From the NCBI GenBank assembly GCA_017474385.1, contig JAFVHU010000006.1:1-64000 (forward strand): 64,000 nucleotides of DNA. Reading direction: 5' to 3'. Below, in pieces: positions 63,212-64,000 of this stretch. The position numbers were made by a program, and so were the translations under genes. Source of the stretch: Afipia sp. (GTDB lineage Bacteria; Pseudomonadota; Alphaproteobacteria; Rhizobiales; Xanthobacteraceae). A model generated the notes under the pieces. The model searched no databases and was not told the origin of the DNA. It worked only from the letters and a program-made list of their open reading frames with translations. Position 1 is the stretch's first letter; each line of letters starts with the position of its first letter.

Positions 63212-63220
63212 GACAGCCTC

Positions 63221-64000
63221 CTACGCTGCAACCGCGGTGCGGCGCGCCTGTTGTTTCTCCGCATACGCGGCCGCCGCTTCACGCACCCAGGCGCCCTCCT
63301 CATGGGCCTTGCGGCGTGCGGTGATGCGATCACGGTTGCACGGGCCGTTGCCCGAAAGCACCTGCTTGAATTCATTCCAGTCGATCGCGCCGTAGTCCCA
63401 ATGGCCGGTCGCCTCGTTCCACTTCAGATCGGCGTCCGGAATCGTGAGGCCCAGATAGTGAGCCTGCGGCACCGTCGCATCGATGAACTTCTGACGCAGA
63501 TCGTCATTGGAGAAGCGCTTGATCTTCCACGCCGTCGACTGGTCGCTGTGCTGGCTGAGCTGGTCCGGCGGCCCGAACATCATCAGGCACGGCCACCACC
63601 AGCGGTCCAGCGCGTTCTGAGCCATCGCCTTCTGCTCTTCGGTGCCGCGCGACAGCGTCAGCATGATCTCGTAGCCCTGGCGCTGATGGAACGACTCTTC
63701 CTTGCAGACGCGGATCATCGCGCGCGCATAGGGGCCGTAAGAACACCGGCACAGCGGGATCTGGTTCATGATGGCCGCGCCATCGACCAGCCACCCGATG
63801 GCGCCGATGTCGGCCCAGGTCGGCGTCGGATAATTGAAGATCGAGGAATACTTCGCCTTGCCGCTCAGCATCGCATCGACAAGCTCCTCGCGCGACGAAC
63901 CGAGCGTTTCAGCCGCCGCGTAGAGATAAAGCCCGTGACCGCATTCGTCCTGCACCTTCGCCAGCAGCGCGGCCTTGCGGCGCAGCGTCGGCGCGCGGGT
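63221..64000 (-). CDS. paaA: Phenylacetyl-CoA epoxidase catalytic subunit PaaA (5' end outside window)
   Basis: 259 C-terminal residues of the di-iron oxygenase. The frame is open past 63955 to the edge (…[22 protein letters not shown]), so the start is beyond base 64000. Iron ligand motifs: DECGH (E-x-x-H) and [13 protein letters not shown] (E-x-x-H). Confidence 0.95.
   Translation of the reverse strand, partial: TRAPTLRRKAALLAKVQDECGHGLYLYAAAETLGSSREELVDAMLSGKAKYSSIFNYPTPTWADIGAIGWLVDGAAIMNQIPLCRCSYGPYARAMIRVCKEESFHQRQGYEIMLTLSRGTEEQKAMAQNALDRWWWPCLMMFGPPDQLSQHSDQSTAWKIKRFSNDDLRQKFIDATVPQAHYLGLTIPDADLKWNEATGHWDYGAIDWNEFKQVLSGNGPCNRDRITARRKAHEEGAWVREAAAAYAEKQQARRTAVAA

Overview
The window is high-GC DNA with long antisense open frames on most genes. 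The gene set points to an alphaproteobacterium of the Bradyrhizobium/Rhodopseudomonas/Afipia group (Nitrobacteraceae): an Aap general amino-acid ABC transporter, an Omp25/RopB-like beta-barrel, an NDUFS4-type complex I subunit, a double cold-shock-domain protein beside a DUF192 gene, an MXKDX repeat protein, and interspersed palindromes of the kind common in that family. This placement is inferred from gene content; no search was run.

Layout. 0-1.45 kb: 3'-truncated (by the window edge) outer-membrane efflux lipoprotein. 1.9-10.4 kb: cyclopropane-fatty-acid-synthase-like methyltransferase, cysteine synthase, the aapJQMP operon and cystathionine beta-lyase, a sulfur/amino-acid neighbourhood. 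10.4-21.6 kb: a minus-strand envelope block made of an alpha-2-macroglobulin/PbpC pair and a four-gene set (GT39, PAP2 phosphatase, GT2, LAB_N) that looks like lipid A or other lipid-linked glycan modification. 21.65-25.2 kb: accessory stretch with a composite palindromic repeat, tRNA-Arg(TCT), a decayed integrase end, a degenerate copy of the tRNA 3' half about 1.6 kb away, an HU-like gene and tandem DUF1488-like paralogues. 25.2-31 kb: outer-membrane barrel, small coiled-coil and MXKDX proteins, a complete TRAP transporter and a TetR regulator. 31-38.8 kb: an SDR plus a saccharopine-dehydrogenase-like oxidoreductase, then a leucine-degradation (liu) cluster with both methylcrotonyl-CoA carboxylase subunits, methylglutaconyl-CoA hydratase and HMG-CoA lyase. 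38.9-48.2 kb: mixed housekeeping and small genes (NDUFS4-like, OpgC-like, tRNA-Pro, DUF192, cold-shock, sirtuin, glyoxalase-like, MarC, SGNH hydrolase, CDF metal exporter). 48.2-64 kb: a branched-chain-type ABC transporter (livJHMGF) divergent from paaG-paaI-paaK-paaR-paaZ, then an EthD-like gene, a P450 interrupted by a stop codon and a hotdog thioesterase, all convergent with paaABCDE (paaA cut by the window end).

How the genes work together. The last 16 kb is a phenylacetate catabolic island: PaaK activates phenylacetate to the CoA thioester, PaaABCDE epoxidises the ring, PaaG isomerises the epoxide to the oxepin, PaaZ opens and oxidises it, and PaaI rescues trapped CoA. A perfect-armed palindrome between livJ and paaG suggests that PaaR controls the transporter and the pathway together. 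The liu cluster converts methylcrotonyl-CoA to acetyl-CoA and acetoacetate.

No CRISPR array, prophage or classical antiphage system was found. The less ordinary signals are the two composite palindromic elements of matching size, the palindrome carried in frame inside pbpC, the tRNA-Arg island remnant, the nonsense-interrupted P450, an H-NS-like protein lacking the DNA-binding domain, and the shared paa/liv operator.
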